Shown piece after piece: positions 63,559 to 64,000 of a stretch of DNA of 64,000 nucleotides. The stretch is taken from positions 1 to 64,000 of the forward strand of contig CALUHH010000006.1 of NCBI GenBank assembly GCA_944320385.1. Direction: 5' to 3'. How positions within the stretch are numbered: position 1 is the stretch's first letter; every line of letters begins with the position of its first letter. Below the pieces are notes generated by a model that was given only the letters and a program-made list of their open reading frames with translations, had not been told where the DNA came from and ran no database searches. The position numbers and the translations under genes are program-made. The stretch is from an uncultured Atopobiaceae bacterium (lineage in GTDB: Bacteria > Actinomycetota > Coriobacteriia > Coriobacteriales > Atopobiaceae).

Positions 63559-64000
63559 CTACTGGATGGGATAGAGCGTCATTCCCTCAAGGTACAGCTG
63601 GTCGTAATACTTGCTGTAATCGAGATCGACCCGGCCCTCCACGTGGACCCTGGTCCCCACGGGCGTGCCGCCTTGGACCGTGTTGTCCCAGGTGCGATTG
63701 CCGATGTAGATTGTCCAGTCGTGAGACTGGTTCTCGTCGTAGTTCTCGCCAGAGACCATGATGATGTTGTCGTTGGTGAACGTGGTCAGCTGGTAGGAAA
63801 CATAGGCGTCGAACGCAACGTACTTGCCATCGTACTCCTCGGCGAAGGTGAGGTAGTCGTCCGCGCATTCGACCATCCGCCCCAGATCGGGGCACGACTC
63901 GACCGTGAGCGTCGGTTGCTCGTTGTAATAGATGACTATCGTGTCGTCGGTGTCGAGCTGGTCGCCCGCCTCCCATGGGTCGGTGAAGATAAAGCTCTTG
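63559..64000 (-). CDS. C-terminal part of an unknown, probably exported protein (5' end beyond window)
   Basis: Open on the minus strand from the window end to a stop at 63559; about 146 residues are visible. The first part (FTDPWEAGDQLDTDDTIVIYYN) looks like the end of a PASTA-like repeat. The rest (KYVAFDAYVSYQ, DWTIYIGN, GTRVHVEGRVDLD) has the beta pattern of an OB-fold such as tRNA_anti-like domains of lipoproteins. It converges on the nuclease gene with 6 nt between stops. An internal Met at 63876 is not taken as the start because the frame stays open and domain-like upstream. Confidence 0.6.
   Translation of the reverse strand, partial: KSFIFTDPWEAGDQLDTDDTIVIYYNEQPTLTVESCPDLGRMVECADDYLTFAEEYDGKYVAFDAYVSYQLTTFTNDNIIMVSGENYDENQSHDWTIYIGNRTWDNTVQGGTPVGTRVHVEGRVDLDYSKYYDQLYLEGMTLYPIQ

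Overview
This 64 kb window is a high-GC chromosome segment from an actinobacterium. The best fit is class Coriobacteriia (Olsenella/Atopobium/Collinsella-like). Reasons are the strongly G/C-ending codons, the actinobacterial coiled-coil insert in RpoC, short leaders with many GTG/TTG starts, anaerobic genes (a glycyl radical enzyme with its activase, and ferredoxin-type proteins) and a DUF559-like protein of the kind often seen in this class. The assignment is by recognition only; no 16S rRNA or tRNA gene was seen.

Layout. 1-5.8 kb: 3' end of rpoB, then rpoC with an unusual C-terminal extension. 5.8-7.45 kb: a lone nuclease-like gene between two colinear 114-bp inverted-repeat elements. 7.5-18.5 kb: birA (minus strand), then a complete type II fatty-acid operon in streptococcal order (fabH-acpP-fabK-fabD-fabG-fabF-accB-fabZ-accC-accDA) ending in a DegV/FakB-like gene. 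18.5-22.2 kb: str operon rpsL-rpsG-fusA-rpsJ with a clear promoter and terminator and no tuf. 22.3-25.2 kb: a lipoprotein, a ThrH-like phosphatase and a histidine phosphatase. 25.2-25.6 kb: a degenerate array with 41-bp period. 25.8-31.45 kb: S10/spc ribosomal genes rplC to rplX. 31.45-34.0 kb: a lower-GC island of hairpins and a frameshifted GLUG-type adhesin pseudogene that splits the spc operon between rplX and rplE. 34.0-40.2 kb: rplE to secY, adk, map. 40.3-43.75 kb: infA-rpmJ-rpsM-rpsK-rpsD-rpoA-rplQ. 43.8-46.2 kb: ECF transporter energizing module. 46.3-50.1 kb: truA, a metal permease, an LCP-like membrane protein and a glycosyltransferase. 50.2-53.4 kb: glycyl radical enzyme and activase. 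53.4-55.9 kb: two divergent glycosyltransferases with inverted-repeat elements on either side. 56-61.9 kb: a 4Fe-4S protein, ychF, an LCP ligase (minus) and guaA. 62-64 kb: a small acidic protein, a secreted nuclease lipoprotein and the 3' part of a minus-strand gene.

Most of the window is core translation, transcription and lipid machinery. The unexpected material lies between those genes. The strongest observations are: (1) an alpha-CTD-like domain fused to RpoC, matching this genome's own RpoA C-terminal domain without gaps and keeping most DNA-contact residues; (2) the paired 114-bp elements around a DUF559-like gene; (3) a 14-bp motif shared by the leaders of three ribosomal-protein gene groups; (4) the adhesin island inside the spc operon; (5) several families of intergenic repeats. 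I found no CRISPR array, cas gene, prophage or classical defence island.
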